Below are positions 44,335 to 54,132 of a stretch of DNA of 64,000 bases, in pieces. The stretch covers positions 1 through 64,000 of the forward strand of contig JAFIFJ010000152.1 in NCBI GenBank assembly GCA_020832085.1, given 5' to 3'. The stretch is from Gammaproteobacteria bacterium (GTDB lineage: Bacteria > Pseudomonadota > Gammaproteobacteria > Pseudomonadales > Azotimanducaceae). Within the stretch, counting starts at the first letter, position 1. Each line of letters opens with the position of its first letter. The notes under the pieces were generated by a model. The model had not been told where the DNA came from. It made no database searches and was given only the letters and a program-made list of their open reading frames with translations. Both the position numbers and the translations under genes were made by a program.

Positions 44335-45464
44335 TCCATGCGCCTCGCTGTCTCGGCAAAGGAACGACTGCTGTCCGGCGCGACCCCACCACCTTCCCGG
44401 TTTGCAGCCGATGTCTGGCCGAGATAGCCCAGGCAAGTGGCCCTCGCAACATCGTCCCAGGACCAGGATTCTGCGCGCTCGCGGTTGCGACGCCCCATGG
44501 CGGCCAGATGCTTCCTGGATTCCAGCATCTTTTGCAGCGCCATGGTCAGTCCGTTCTCATCATCAGCGTCGAACACTGCACCACCACCTGCGTCGAGCAG
44601 TTCGGGAATGCCTCCCAGATTGGGCGCGATACAGGCCTTTCCGAAACCCATCGCCAACACCAGGGCTCCAGACGAGAGGGTATTGCGGTAGGGGAAGACC
44701 ACGACGTCGGCTGCCTTCATGAATGTCTGAACCTCAGCGTCCGGTACGAACTCCAGGTGAAGTTGCACATCGTCACGATCCACAGCCGCGTCAATGATGA
44801 GTGCCTGCGTGGTCTCATCGAGGGGCCGCCCTGCGATGAGCAGCATCGTTTCCGGCGTCGCCACGGTTGCATAGGCCGCCAGCAGTTCGGTGACGCCCTT
44901 GTAGGGGCGGATGTTGCCAAGGAACAGGAACACAATCTGATCGCAGTCGAGGCCCAGGGCAGCCCTGGCAGCTTCCGGCTCCACGGTGTTGGGATACCAA
45001 TCCAGATAGTGCCCATGCGCGATCACCACAATCTTCGCTTCGCTGACACGAAAGCGGGCCATGACCTGTTCGCGTCCATAGTGGCTGTGGACGAAGACCA
45101 CATGGCAGGCGCGCCCCACCAGAAGCGCCAGCGCGCGTTCGCGCCATGGGCTTTTGCCCTCGTGCCCTTCCAGGTTGTGAACAGTCCACGCCATACGCTT
45201 ACCCAGCAACCTCATGGTTCCGAGCTGCAATGCCATGACGACGATCTCGAGTACCGCCCGCAGCCAGGATCGAGGTTCGGAAACGAAGCGATCGAGCCAA
45301 TGGAAGTGCAGTCCGTCAGCACGCCACTCCCGGAACATCCGATCGATGACGCGCCAGGTCGGATGTCGACGCGGAACCACTTCGACACCCTGATGCTCGA
45401 GATGCCTGGCCAACAGCTTCTGGTAGGGGTTGCGATAGTCGAATGGCAGATGGACGATCCGCAT
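44331..45464 (-). CDS. Glycosyltransferase family 4
   Basis: The 377-aa GT-B protein has the C-terminal donor domain markers VFLFLGNIRPYKGVTELLAA and SSGALVLAMGFGKACIAPNL with the E-x7-E type ending PNLGGIPELLD. The N-terminal acceptor domain (RIVHLPFDYRNPYQKLLARH) contains HNLEGHEG. The ATG at 45464 matches family N-termini; an ATG at 45548, abutting the upstream stop, would add 28 unrelated-looking residues. It probably transfers a hexose or uronic acid with retention of configuration. Confidence 0.87.
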   Translation of the reverse strand: MRIVHLPFDYRNPYQKLLARHLEHQGVEVVPRRHPTWRVIDRMFREWRADGLHFHWLDRFVSEPRSWLRAVLEIVVMALQLGTMRLLGKRMAWTVHNLEGHEGKSPWRERALALLVGRACHVVFVHSHYGREQVMARFRVSEAKIVVIAHGHYLDWYPNTVEPEAARAALGLDCDQIVFLFLGNIRPYKGVTELLAAYATVATPETMLLIAGRPLDETTQALIIDAAVDRDDVQLHLEFVPDAEVQTFMKAADVVVFPYRNTLSSGALVLAMGFGKACIAPNLGGIPELLDAGGGAVFDADDENGLTMALQKMLESRKHLAAMGRRNRERAESWSWDDVARATCLGYLGQTSAANREGGGVAPDSSRSFAETARRME

Positions 45465-45548
45465 GGCGGTCTCAGGCTTGAGTTCCGGCAAGCCTCTCGG
45501 CGACCGCGAGCCGCCCTCGGTGTTCGTGATTGCTGAATCAGCCGGCAT

Positions 45549-46967
45549 TCACCCAGCCTCAGCAACAGGCTGCTGAAGCATGGCGCGGACGATCAGCGTC
45601 GGCGCCAGCCATGACCCGAGTGCGGATGGAAGGAGACCACTGAAACGATTGAAACGGGGCATGATTTCGTGACGGGTCCTGTCCGTTCGCAATCCAGCTT
45701 CGAGCAGCCACCCGCCAACGACAGCAGCGCTCGTATCGTGGACACCGTCCCGCGCATGATTGGTCGGTAGCGGAGGCCTCGACCGCCCAACCCGTTGCCG
45801 CAGTCGGTAATGGGGTTGATTGGGAACCACGATGATCATCCTGCCGCCGGATGCCAGCAGGGTCTTCAGTTTCCTCAGGACCGCTACCGGATCTGCGAAG
45901 TGCTGCAGGGCCTGATGAATCAGAATGATCTCGAAGCGTCTATCATCGAGTTCTGCAATGGCGGTTTGGAGGTTCGGCGAGGTGGTGCTGATTCCCCGGG
46001 ATCGCGCCACGGCGCCAATGACGTTGTCCAAGGGCACAGCGACCACTTCGCGATCAGGCCCGAAGAGCCCCCGCTCGAGGTCCCCGGCGGTACAGCCGAC
46101 CGACAGCACCCGACCTGGCATGGACGCCACCATCTCCAGCATCCTGGCGGTCGGCTTGGGATAGCATGGGAGATCCCAGTTCCCGGTACTGAGCTTGCTG
46201 CAGGGATCCACCAGGACATCAGCGGCGAGCCGGCCCTGGGCAATGGCTTTCAGCGCATCGATCTGAAGATCGAACTCGGCTTCAGTCACCCCCAGCTTGT
46301 TCAGATAGACATTGGGCAGATGGCTGATCATGAAGTCTTCGATCCGGGACACGCAGATTCGGCGCAGCAGACCACAGCTGGTGTAGGGATCGGTGGCCGC
46401 GGATACGAGCATGTCGTACCTGCCCTCGTGGGCGGGCACCATGAAGCCGCCGGACGCCAGTGCCCTGGCGAGTTGGGATGCTGTCAGCATGTAGCAGGCC
46501 GAGTGCTCATTGAGGAAACTGGCGAATACCTCTCCTCCCACCACGGCAACCGACTCGGGATCCCAGCGATAGTGGGAATGCATGGAACAGATGGAGCGAG
46601 CGCCGGACGGATGGCGTTCAAAACGCATGAAGCCTGCGATCTGGTCCTCCGGTAGAACTCCACTCACCTCCATGAAGGCATCGACGTGACGTTGCTCGAT
46701 CAGGGTATCGTCTTCGGAGTAGATGAAGAGGTCGTACTGTTCGGCCCGGGCCGCAAAGATGGCTCGATGGGCAAACGGCAGTGACCAGGGATTCGACGTC
46801 GGAGCGCCGACCTGCACCTCGATGTCTGCGCCGAGGTCGTGTTTCGGAAGGTCGGAAAGAACGACGATATCCACCTCATGATCCATGGCCCGATAGCTCG
46901 CCAGGAGCTGCTCGAGAAAGTGCCGGTTCTTGCTGCCGTGGTTCGCTATGGCTACCAGAATTCTCAT
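45549..46967 (-). CDS. Bifunctional glycan protein: GT-A-like domain plus methyltransferase domain
   Basis: The 472-aa protein has two parts. Residues 1-270 begin MRILVAIANHGSKNRHFLEQ, with DLFIYSEDDTLIEQRHVDAF, an EDD acidic motif as in GT-A/DUF-type glycosyltransferases, and VAVVGGEVFASFLNEHSACY. Residues from about 285 contain a SAM-binding methyltransferase domain: VLSVGCTAGDLERGLFGPDR (motif I variant), REVVAVPLDNVIGAVARSRG and EIILIHQALQHFADPVAVLR, an LxxLxHFxDPxxxLR type post-I motif. It may add and methylate a sugar. Fusion of these two activities suggests coupled reactions (inference). Confidence 0.72.
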   Translation of the reverse strand: MRILVAIANHGSKNRHFLEQLLASYRAMDHEVDIVVLSDLPKHDLGADIEVQVGAPTSNPWSLPFAHRAIFAARAEQYDLFIYSEDDTLIEQRHVDAFMEVSGVLPEDQIAGFMRFERHPSGARSICSMHSHYRWDPESVAVVGGEVFASFLNEHSACYMLTASQLARALASGGFMVPAHEGRYDMLVSAATDPYTSCGLLRRICVSRIEDFMISHLPNVYLNKLGVTEAEFDLQIDALKAIAQGRLAADVLVDPCSKLSTGNWDLPCYPKPTARMLEMVASMPGRVLSVGCTAGDLERGLFGPDREVVAVPLDNVIGAVARSRGISTTSPNLQTAIAELDDRRFEIILIHQALQHFADPVAVLRKLKTLLASGGRMIIVVPNQPHYRLRQRVGRSRPPLPTNHARDGVHDTSAAVVGGWLLEAGLRTDRTRHEIMPRFNRFSGLLPSALGSWLAPTLIVRAMLQQPVAEAG

Positions 46968-47049
46968 GGTCGTTTGACGATCTGCCTCGATAGGGTTGGG
47001 GTAGGGTTCGGTTCGGTTCGGATTGCTTTTCAGAAAGCGGTCTTAGCGC

Positions 47050-47883
47050 TCATCTCGCCAGGGAGGCGCGGCCTCGGGCGAGGACTCTGCGCATGCGCCG
47101 GCGAAGGGGCGACCAGTAGCCAGGGTCAATGGGAGCCGTCTGGGCCGCGAGGGCGGAGGCCCGAAGCTGCTCGAGCCATTGATCCAGGCGGGTGACGCCG
47201 GTCCGCCGCGCCGACAGGGGCAGGAACTGATTGAGGTCGGCGTCGGTATGCAGGGCACTGTTGGGAGAGCGCGGATCATCCATGTGCTCCTGATGGATGA
47301 AGGGATAGACCCAGCCGTTGATCCACCCCAATCGTCCGATCTGAATGCAGTAATTGGTGAAGCTGACGCCTCGTCTGAGCGCGCCTAGCCGGTCCACACA
47401 GGCACGCTTCATGAGATAACCCGACCCTTCCACCCAGAGGTTGACGAGCAGCTGCTGACCACGCCCGAAGGTCTGGATCTTGCGCTGTGCCAACTCAGGG
47501 ACGAAGTCTTCAGGCTGGAAACGCCAGCAGCCGAGGACGCCGAAGCGGGGCTCGGACTCATGGGCTGCGCGCAGCTTGCGGCCCCAGTCGACCGGCACTA
47601 TGCAGTCATCATCCACCTTGCCCAAGTAGTTTCCTGTAGCGTTGGCAAACAGCCAGTTGGTGGGTTCCCGCAAGCCCACATTCTCCCGGGAGTGATGAAA
47701 GGCATGCAGGTCGTCCCGGTATCCGTTCAGGACTTCGAGGGTCTCGGCATCGTCGCCGTTGTGCCAGAGCCAGATCCGCATGGCGGCGTCGCTGCGCTCC
47801 ATCAGGGCCTGCAGCGCCAATCGGGTGTAGTGCGGGCGGTTGTAGGTGATCATGAGCACATCAGTGTTCGCTTGGGCATTCAT
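47050..47883 (-). CDS. Glycosyltransferase family 2-like protein
   Basis: The 277-aa protein begins NTDVLMITYNRPHYTRLALQ and has IWLWHNGDDAETLEVLNGYR, then NYLGKVDDDCIVPVDWGRKL as the DDD (DxD) site and an ESEPRFGVLGCWRFQPE segment. The arrangement is GT2-like. It ends with a basic tail. Start choice between 47883 and an upstream ATG (47940) is uncertain; the latter would overlap the neighbouring gene by 17 bases. Donor is unknown. Confidence 0.83.
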   Translation of the reverse strand: MNAQANTDVLMITYNRPHYTRLALQALMERSDAAMRIWLWHNGDDAETLEVLNGYRDDLHAFHHSRENVGLREPTNWLFANATGNYLGKVDDDCIVPVDWGRKLRAAHESEPRFGVLGCWRFQPEDFVPELAQRKIQTFGRGQQLLVNLWVEGSGYLMKRACVDRLGALRRGVSFTNYCIQIGRLGWINGWVYPFIHQEHMDDPRSPNSALHTDADLNQFLPLSARRTGVTRLDQWLEQLRASALAAQTAPIDPGYWSPLRRRMRRVLARGRASLAR

Positions 47884-47923
47884 GCCGCTTGCGGCCGGGC
47901 TCGCCGGGGCCGCAGCGCCCGAT

Positions 47924-49231
47924 TCAGCCGGCTGCGGCATGGCTGCCCGCAACGTGCTGGTAAATCCTGGCCAGCTCCCGGCCGCGACCACGGCTTTCGA
48001 ACTCGGTCTCGATGCGCTGGCGAGCAGCCCAGCGCAATCTGAACCAGGACTCGCGATGCTCAGCCAGCCACAGCAGTTTTCCGAGCAGCCCTTCCACATC
48101 GCCTTCATCGGCCAGCAGACCGCAGACGCCGTCCGGAATCACTTCCGGGATGTCAGCATGGCGGGAGCTCACCACCAGCAGGCCGGCCGCTGCCATCTCC
48201 ATGAGGGTGACCGGGGCGCCACCCTCACTGTCGCCGTCCTCAGCCGTGCAGCTCGGGGCCAGGTAGATGTGATGCCGATAGGCCAGGTCGATCAGACGCC
48301 TGTGGGGGACATAGCCGGTGAACGTGACCTGGGCGCCGAGTCCGGATCGCCTGTGGGCAGCCTCGATACGGCTGCGCTCCTTCTGCGCCTTGGCATCCCG
48401 ACCCGCGTCACCGACGATGGTCACCATGAGCGGCACATGGGCGCCGAGGCGCGCCAGTGCATCCAAGGCAAGCGGTATGCCTTTCTTTTCCCGAAAGGAC
48501 GATGCAATCAGCACCTTCAGAGGCTGATCCGCGTACCAGGGATAGGGGCGGAACGGCAACTGCGAGAGGTCCACACCCAAATGATGAATGTGCAGCTTGC
48601 CTTCCGGACAACCTAAGTCGGCCAACCTGGCGGCCATGTGCGGTCCTTCAATCAACACTTTATCTACATCCTCGAAAAGCGTGAGATAGCGATCGCGCCA
48701 AACCGGCATCTGTGCCGGCAGTGCGCTCATGTCCACACCGTAGAAGCTGACGACATGCCCGAGACCCAGACGCCTGATGGCGGACGCAGCCCGATAGCCG
48801 GTGTAGCCGAAGTGGGAATGCACCACGCGAGCGGCAAAATCTCCCGCAACCGCGTGCAGCAGCGCCCCTTTGCGCGTGGCGCCCCGACGACGCCCCGAGA
48901 GCATGGAGGCCAGCAGACGACAGCGTTCGCGCCAACCGAGATCGTCGTAGGCGACGATATTCTCGTTGACCCTACCGGTGGCCGAGCTGGCACGCCGGTA
49001 GCGAAAATCCTTGGTCTCCAGAGCATCCAACGATCGCGTTCGTCCGCACACCACCAGCGGATCCACGAAGGACGGCAGCCCGGCCAGTTGCGTGTGCAGC
49101 CAGTTCTCGGTGAGCGGCAACCAGGTCTGATAGTTGACAATGACCGGCAGTCGGACGGACGCGCTGGAGCGCAGATCAAAGCGCGGGGAAGCATCCCGAA
49201 CATGCCCATCAGGGTTCGGCAGGGCTGCCAT
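47924..49231 (-). CDS. Glycosyltransferase family 4
   Basis: The 435-aa GT-B protein has an acceptor domain with VVHSHFGYTGYRAASAIRRL and donor-binding motifs LKVLIASSFREKKGIPLALD, then a C-terminal AEDGDSEGGAPVTLMEMAAA followed by GLLVVSSRHADIPEVI, a typical E-x7-E donor loop. The N-terminus contains NYQTWLPLTENWLHTQLAGL. Its start codon is 3 bases after the RmlD fusion stop at 49232. It likely uses a nucleotide hexose; specificity is unknown. Confidence 0.86.
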   Translation of the reverse strand: MAALPNPDGHVRDASPRFDLRSSASVRLPVIVNYQTWLPLTENWLHTQLAGLPSFVDPLVVCGRTRSLDALETKDFRYRRASSATGRVNENIVAYDDLGWRERCRLLASMLSGRRRGATRKGALLHAVAGDFAARVVHSHFGYTGYRAASAIRRLGLGHVVSFYGVDMSALPAQMPVWRDRYLTLFEDVDKVLIEGPHMAARLADLGCPEGKLHIHHLGVDLSQLPFRPYPWYADQPLKVLIASSFREKKGIPLALDALARLGAHVPLMVTIVGDAGRDAKAQKERSRIEAAHRRSGLGAQVTFTGYVPHRRLIDLAYRHHIYLAPSCTAEDGDSEGGAPVTLMEMAAAGLLVVSSRHADIPEVIPDGVCGLLADEGDVEGLLGKLLWLAEHRESWFRLRWAARQRIETEFESRGRGRELARIYQHVAGSHAAAG

Positions 49232-51385
49232 CTACATGCTCGACCGGACTGCGGCGGCAGGGGAAACAATCTCGACGACCGCTGCAATGACACGGGCGAC
49301 GTCTTCCCCACTCATGCCCGCCGACAGGGGAAGGCTGACGGTGCTGCGCCCGATGTGGGAGGCATGTGGATAGTTCTCCGGCTGCCAGCCGAACCGCCGC
49401 CTGAAATACGGATGCTCCGGCAGGCTCCGGTAGTGGACCCCCACTCCGACACCCCGAGCGGTCATCAGGGCGATGAAGCGATCCCGGCTCAAGCCACAGT
49501 GAGCCTCCTCCACCAGGATCGGGAACAGATGATAGGCGTGACGCATGTTGGCATCCGGCTCGGCCGGTCTCGTGACCGGAAGGTCTGCAAAGGCCTGCTG
49601 ATACTGTTCCCAGATGGCCTGCCGCCGCTGCCAGCTGGCTTCGATGCGACCGAGCTGCCTGAGCCCGAGCGCCGCCGCCATGTCGGTCATGTTGTACTTG
49701 AAGCCACTTTCCATGACGTCATAGTGCGCATAGCCGTCGGCCCCAAATCGATTCCAGGCATCCTTGCTCAAGCCATTGAGGGCCAGAGTCTTGATTCTTG
49801 CCTGGGCGGCGGCGTCCTTCAGCAGCACCATGCCACCCTCGCCGGTGGTGATGTTCTTGGTCACGTAGAAACTGAAACAGCCGGCTTCACCAAAGGTGCC
49901 AACCGCCTGACCATCGAATGTGGCCTCGATGGCATGTGCGCAATCCTCGATGACCTTCAGTTCATGCTGGTCGGCAATGACGCAGAGTGCGCGCATGTCA
50001 CAAGGTCGGCCGGCGAAGTGAACGGGCAACAGGGCACGGGTGCGCGCTGTCAGTTTCTTTCTGACGTCAGCCGGATCCAGATTCATGGTGACAGGGTCGA
50101 TGTCTGCCAGTACCGGCACGAGCCCGGCATGAACGATGGCGTTGACGGTGGCGCAGAACGTCATGGCGGAGGTGATGACCTCGTCTCCCGGCTCGAGGCC
50201 GGACGCCAGCAGGCTGACGTGCAATGCAGCGGAACAGGAATTGACGGCCACCGCATGCTGTGCGCCCCGGTAGGCGCGAAATGCTGCCTCGAACTGCGCC
50301 ACACGGGGTCCGGTGCCCAGCCAGCCGCTGCGCAGACAGGCCACCACCTCAGCGATGTCCTCTTCCTCGATCTGGGGTGCTCCGAACACCAGAAACCTTT
50401 CCTCCGCCTGTGCCGTAGCCGACGTGGAGCGCTTCATCGGCAGAGCAGCCGGAGGTGGAGATGCTGACCGCGTCGCCCCGGGCGCCTCGTCGGAGTGGCC
50501 GGGACTGCGCGGGGTCGCGACCAGAGCGTTAAGCGCTGTCCCAAGGCCCTCGCGCCAGGGTCGGGGCTGCCAGCTCAACGCGGACTCCAGTCTTCGGGTA
50601 TCGAGGACGCTACGCAGGGGGCGCGGCGCGGGCGTGGGGTAGTCCGCTGTCGCTATGGGTTCGACCAGCGGCAGGCGCTCGATGAGACCCAGGTTTCCGG
50701 CATCCTCGAAGATCGCCAGCGCAAACTGGTACCAGCTCGTCACGCCCTCTGATGCAAAGTGATAACAACCGGACTCGAGCGGATGGCCTGCCTGCCAACG
50801 GGCAAGCATGGCCGCAACGACGTCGGCAACGTCACCGGCGTAGGTGGGCCGTCCGTACTGATCCGCGACGATGCGCAGACTGTCCCGTGTGGCCCCCAGT
50901 TCGAGCATGGTCCGGACGAAGTTGCTGCCGAACTCGCTGAACACCCAGCTGGTGCGCAAGACGTAGTGGCAGGCACCCGAGCCTGCGAGAACTTCGCGCT
51001 CACCGGCAAGCTTGCTGCCGCCATACTGGCTCAGGGGTTCCGGTGGGTCGGCTTCACCATAGGGAGCGAAACCTTTTCCGGAGAAGACGTAGTCAGTGGA
51101 CAGATGCAGCAGCGGCACCGCCAGCGAGCGGGCGGCGGCGGCCACCGCTTTCACGGCGTGTGCATTCACACGCCAGGCCCGCTCAACGTCCTCTTCGGCC
51201 TTGTCCACGGCCGTGTAGGCGGCGGCATTGATGATGAAGGACGGCCGTTCGGCAACGATACGATCTTCAATGCCCTCCAGGTCTTCGAGATCGAGCTGCT
51301 CGCGCCCGAGGAAAAGCGCATCAGGCAGCCGTTCCCGAAGGGATCGCGCCACCTGGCCATTGCGGCCCAGAACGACAACACTCAT
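49232..51385 (-). CDS. Fusion of dTDP-4-dehydrorhamnose reductase (RmlD) and DegT/DnrJ/EryC1 aminotransferase
   Basis: The 717-aa open frame combines two full enzymes. Residues 1-290 are RmlD: GRNGQVARSL nucleotide loop at the N-terminus, STDYVFSG, and the YxxxK motif (Y121-GGS-K125). Residues 291-330 form a Pro/Ser/Ala linker. From about 331 to 717 there is a complete DegT-family PLP aminotransferase: GAPQIEEEDIAEVVACLRSG, SCSAALHVSLLASGL, and the PLP Lys510 in FYVTKNITTGEGGMVLL. There is no stop codon between them, and the ATG at codon 317 has no ribosome site. Its start overlaps the rmlC stop by four bases. Both domains act on the C4 keto group of dTDP-4-keto-6-deoxyhexoses, so the fusion may channel or branch the pathway to rhamnose and an amino sugar. 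Confidence 0.85.
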   Translation of the reverse strand: MSVVVLGRNGQVARSLRERLPDALFLGREQLDLEDLEGIEDRIVAERPSFIINAAAYTAVDKAEEDVERAWRVNAHAVKAVAAAARSLAVPLLHLSTDYVFSGKGFAPYGEADPPEPLSQYGGSKLAGEREVLAGSGACHYVLRTSWVFSEFGSNFVRTMLELGATRDSLRIVADQYGRPTYAGDVADVVAAMLARWQAGHPLESGCYHFASEGVTSWYQFALAIFEDAGNLGLIERLPLVEPIATADYPTPAPRPLRSVLDTRRLESALSWQPRPWREGLGTALNALVATPRSPGHSDEAPGATRSASPPPAALPMKRSTSATAQAEERFLVFGAPQIEEEDIAEVVACLRSGWLGTGPRVAQFEAAFRAYRGAQHAVAVNSCSAALHVSLLASGLEPGDEVITSAMTFCATVNAIVHAGLVPVLADIDPVTMNLDPADVRKKLTARTRALLPVHFAGRPCDMRALCVIADQHELKVIEDCAHAIEATFDGQAVGTFGEAGCFSFYVTKNITTGEGGMVLLKDAAAQARIKTLALNGLSKDAWNRFGADGYAHYDVMESGFKYNMTDMAAALGLRQLGRIEASWQRRQAIWEQYQQAFADLPVTRPAEPDANMRHAYHLFPILVEEAHCGLSRDRFIALMTARGVGVGVHYRSLPEHPYFRRRFGWQPENYPHASHIGRSTVSLPLSAGMSGEDVARVIAAVVEIVSPAAAVRSSM

Positions 51386-51933
51386 GCCCGCGCTCCCGAC
51401 AGTCTCTGGCCGGAGAGCGGTGGCAGGCAGGCGTCCTTCTCCGACAGCACCGGCTCCGCAATGGGCCAGGCGATGGCGAGATCCGGATCACTCCAGATGA
51501 CACCGGTCTCATCCTCCGGAACATAGTCTCCGATGCACTTGTATTCGAGATCCGCCAACGCGGAGAGCACTTGAAAACCGTGGGCGTAACCCGCAGGCAC
51601 AAAGAGCTGATGCTTGTTGTCCTCAGACAGGATGGCACTCACCCAGCGCCCGAAGGTCGATGAATCCGGGTCCACATCGACAGCGACGTCAAACACCGCT
51701 CCGCGTACCACACGCATCAGCTTGGCCTGGGGGCGCGAGCGCTGCAGATGCAAGCCCCGGAGGACACCCCGGGTCGAACGGGAATGATTGTCCTGGGTGA
51801 AGTCCAGAACACAGCCGAGTTCAGCTTCGTAACGCCGCTTCTGATAGGTCTCTAGAAAGAATCCCCTGGCGTCCTCGTGCACGCTGGGCTCGATCAGCAT
51901 GACACCGGGAAGCGTGGTCGTCGTTGCTCTCAC
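51382..51933 (-). CDS. rmlC: dTDP-4-dehydrorhamnose 3,5-epimerase
   Basis: The 183-aa RmlC cupin has [16 protein letters not shown], a [18 protein letters not shown] block with the catalytic His of RGLHLQ, and [15 protein letters not shown], then [14 protein letters not shown] with the conserved AHGF active site. It converts dTDP-4-keto-6-deoxyglucose to dTDP-4-keto-rhamnose. The GTG start overlaps rmlA by four bases (GTGA), and its stop overlaps the fusion gene start (ATGA). It ends in KDACLPPL. Confidence 0.93.
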   Translation of the reverse strand: MRATTTTLPGVMLIEPSVHEDARGFFLETYQKRRYEAELGCVLDFTQDNHSRSTRGVLRGLHLQRSRPQAKLMRVVRGAVFDVAVDVDPDSSTFGRWVSAILSEDNKHQLFVPAGYAHGFQVLSALADLEYKCIGDYVPEDETGVIWSDPDLAIAWPIAEPVLSEKDACLPPLSGQRLSGARA

Positions 51934-52811
51934 AGACCGTTCTCCTCGATGAGGTTGATCAGATAGGCGCCGTAGCCGCTCTTGCGAAGGGGTTGGGCGA
52001 GACACACGAGCTGCCGGTCCGATATCCAGCCCGAAGACCAGGCCACTTCTTCGGGGCAGGCCACTTTCAGGCCCTGCCTGCGCTCCAGCGTCTGAATGAA
52101 GTGGGCGGCTTCGAGCAGGGCATCGCAGGTCCCGGTATCGAGCCAGGCCACGCCGCGCCCCATGCGCGCCACGTCGAGCTCGCCCCTGGCCAGATAGCAG
52201 TTGTTGATGTCGGTGATTTCCAGTTCACCACGGGCGGAGGGGCGGATCTTCCGGGCGATGTCCACCACCTGATGATCGTAGAAATACAGCCCTGTCACCG
52301 CATATCGGCTGCGCGGTTGGGCCGGTTTCTCTTCGATGGACGTGGCGCAACCGGACTTGTCGAATGCCACCACACCGAAACTTCCAGGATCACTCACCGG
52401 ATAGGCAAAGACGCTTGCCCCGGACCGTTTGGCGTCAGCCGCCTGCAGCAGTCGATCAAGGCCTTCGCCGAAGAACAGGTTGTCCCCGAGAATGAGACAG
52501 GAGGGACCACCGGCCAGAAAGTCAGCGCCAATCAGAAAGGCCTGGGCGATACCTTCCGGCCGTTCCTGTGCTGCGTACTCGATGCTGATGCCCCATTGGG
52601 ATCCGTCGCCGAGCACGCTGCGAAACCGGTCGAGATCATGGGGCGTGGAGATCAGCAGAATCTCCCGGATGCCGGCTTGCATCAGCGTCGTCAGGGGGTA
52701 ATAAATCATCGGCTTGTCGTAAACCGGCAGCAGTTGCTTGCTGACCCCGAGGGTCATGGGGTGCAACCGCGTTCCGGAGCCGCCGGCCAGAAGGATGCCC
52801 TTGCGGTTCAC
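51930..52811 (-). CDS. rmlA: Glucose-1-phosphate thymidylyltransferase
   Basis: The 293-aa protein begins [20 protein letters not shown], the nucleotidyltransferase signature loop, then [20 protein letters not shown], the family-typical active-site block. [13 protein letters not shown] provides the metal-binding Asp, and [20 protein letters not shown], then FYD, the sugar-binding loop. It makes dTDP-glucose from dTTP and glucose-1-phosphate. Its length (293) matches RmlA. Start and stop overlap neighbours by four bases, giving a tightly coupled rmlB-rmlA-rmlC-rmlD cluster. Confidence 0.95.
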   Translation of the reverse strand: MNRKGILLAGGSGTRLHPMTLGVSKQLLPVYDKPMIYYPLTTLMQAGIREILLISTPHDLDRFRSVLGDGSQWGISIEYAAQERPEGIAQAFLIGADFLAGGPSCLILGDNLFFGEGLDRLLQAADAKRSGASVFAYPVSDPGSFGVVAFDKSGCATSIEEKPAQPRSRYAVTGLYFYDHQVVDIARKIRPSARGELEITDINNCYLARGELDVARMGRGVAWLDTGTCDALLEAAHFIQTLERRQGLKVACPEEVAWSSGWISDRQLVCLAQPLRKSGYGAYLINLIEENGL

Positions 52812-53875
52812 GAGGCCACCCTGGCGAGTTCGGGGGCCCGATAGCTGCCGTCAACGACCCGCTGCCACCAGCGGCGATTGGCTACGTACCAGGCCACCGT
52901 CGTCCGCAAACCGGATTCGAACGATTCCTTCGGGAACCATCCGAGGTCACGCTCGAGCTTGCCGCTGTCCATGGCGTAACGGCGATCATGGCCGGGACGA
53001 TCCGCAACCGTCTGCAGCAGATCCTCGTAGCGCTGAACGCCCCTGGGCTTGGCGGGCGCAAGTTCCTCGAGCAGGTCACAGACCTGCGCGATCACCGACC
53101 GATTGCTGCGCTCGCTGCGCCCGCCCACGTTGTAGGTCGCGCCCGGGATTCCCCCGGAAACGATGGCGATGAGCGCCCGGGCGTGATCGTCGACGAACAG
53201 CCAATCCCTGCTCTGGCGGCCATCGCCATACATGGGCAGCGGCCTTCCCTGCAGGGCATTGAGGATCATCAGCGGGATCAGCTTCTCCGGAAACTGAAAC
53301 GGGCCATAGTTGTTCGAGCAGTTGCTGACCAACACCGGGAGTCCGTAGGTTCGATGCCAGGCACGAACCAGGTGATCCGATGCGGCCTTGGATGCCGAAT
53401 AGGGCGAGCTCGGCTGATAGGCACGCAGTTCCGTGAACGGCGGCTCCGACGGCCCGAGATCGCCGTAGACTTCATCCGTGGATACATGCAGGAAACGAAA
53501 ACGCTTGCGTCGCTGCGTCGGCAGCGCCTCCCAGTAGGACCTTGCCGCCTCGAGCAGCGCAGCCGTGCCCACCACGTTGGTCTGGATGAAGACCCCGGGA
53601 CCCTCGATGGAGCGGTCCACATGGCTCTCGGCGGCCAGGTGAACGACCACATCTGGCGCATGCCGCACCATGATTCGACTCATGACTGCGGCGTCAGCGA
53701 CGTCCGCCCGCTCGAAGACATAGCGCGAAGATCCGGCCACGGATTCGAGGGAATCGAGGTTGCCCGCGTAGGTGAGCTTGTCGACGCAGACCACCTGATT
53801 TCCGGTCTGCCCGATCCAGTGTCGGATCAGGGCCGAGCCAATGAATCCGGCTCCGCCCGTGACGAGTAACTTCAT
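52808..53875 (-). CDS. rmlB: dTDP-glucose 4,6-dehydratase
   Basis: The 355-aa SDR enzyme starts [20 protein letters not shown] with the NAD-binding GxxGxxG, has [12 protein letters not shown], a [10 protein letters not shown] active-site Thr/Asp/Glu cluster, and [15 protein letters not shown] with the catalytic YxxxK. It converts dTDP-glucose to dTDP-4-keto-6-deoxyglucose, the shared intermediate for rhamnose and 4-amino sugars. The ATG at 53875 is preceded by GAGG; a longer upstream frame has no support. It is the first rml gene in the operon and overlaps rmlA by four bases. Confidence 0.95.
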   Translation of the reverse strand: MKLLVTGGAGFIGSALIRHWIGQTGNQVVCVDKLTYAGNLDSLESVAGSSRYVFERADVADAAVMSRIMVRHAPDVVVHLAAESHVDRSIEGPGVFIQTNVVGTAALLEAARSYWEALPTQRRKRFRFLHVSTDEVYGDLGPSEPPFTELRAYQPSSPYSASKAASDHLVRAWHRTYGLPVLVSNCSNNYGPFQFPEKLIPLMILNALQGRPLPMYGDGRQSRDWLFVDDHARALIAIVSGGIPGATYNVGGRSERSNRSVIAQVCDLLEELAPAKPRGVQRYEDLLQTVADRPGHDRRYAMDSGKLERDLGWFPKESFESGLRTTVAWYVANRRWWQRVVDGSYRAPELARVAS

Positions 53876-54132
53876 GATGCCCTCTTGGGATTGCGCATGG
53901 AGGACAGTCGACCTTCCGGTGGGGCCTGTATGGAGGCAGTCGACCTCAAACTTTTTCCGGGGGCGTTGCTCGAGACCTGCCCAAAACCAAGCTACCGCCA
54001 CGCCGGGACCACACCATGGGTCAAGCGGTCACGCTTTACGCGCTGTCAACGCCTCCCGTGTCCGGCTGCGACCGACATCAGGTGGCGAATGACTCCGTAC
54101 ACCGGTTGCGTACTGCAATCGGCCAATCAATC

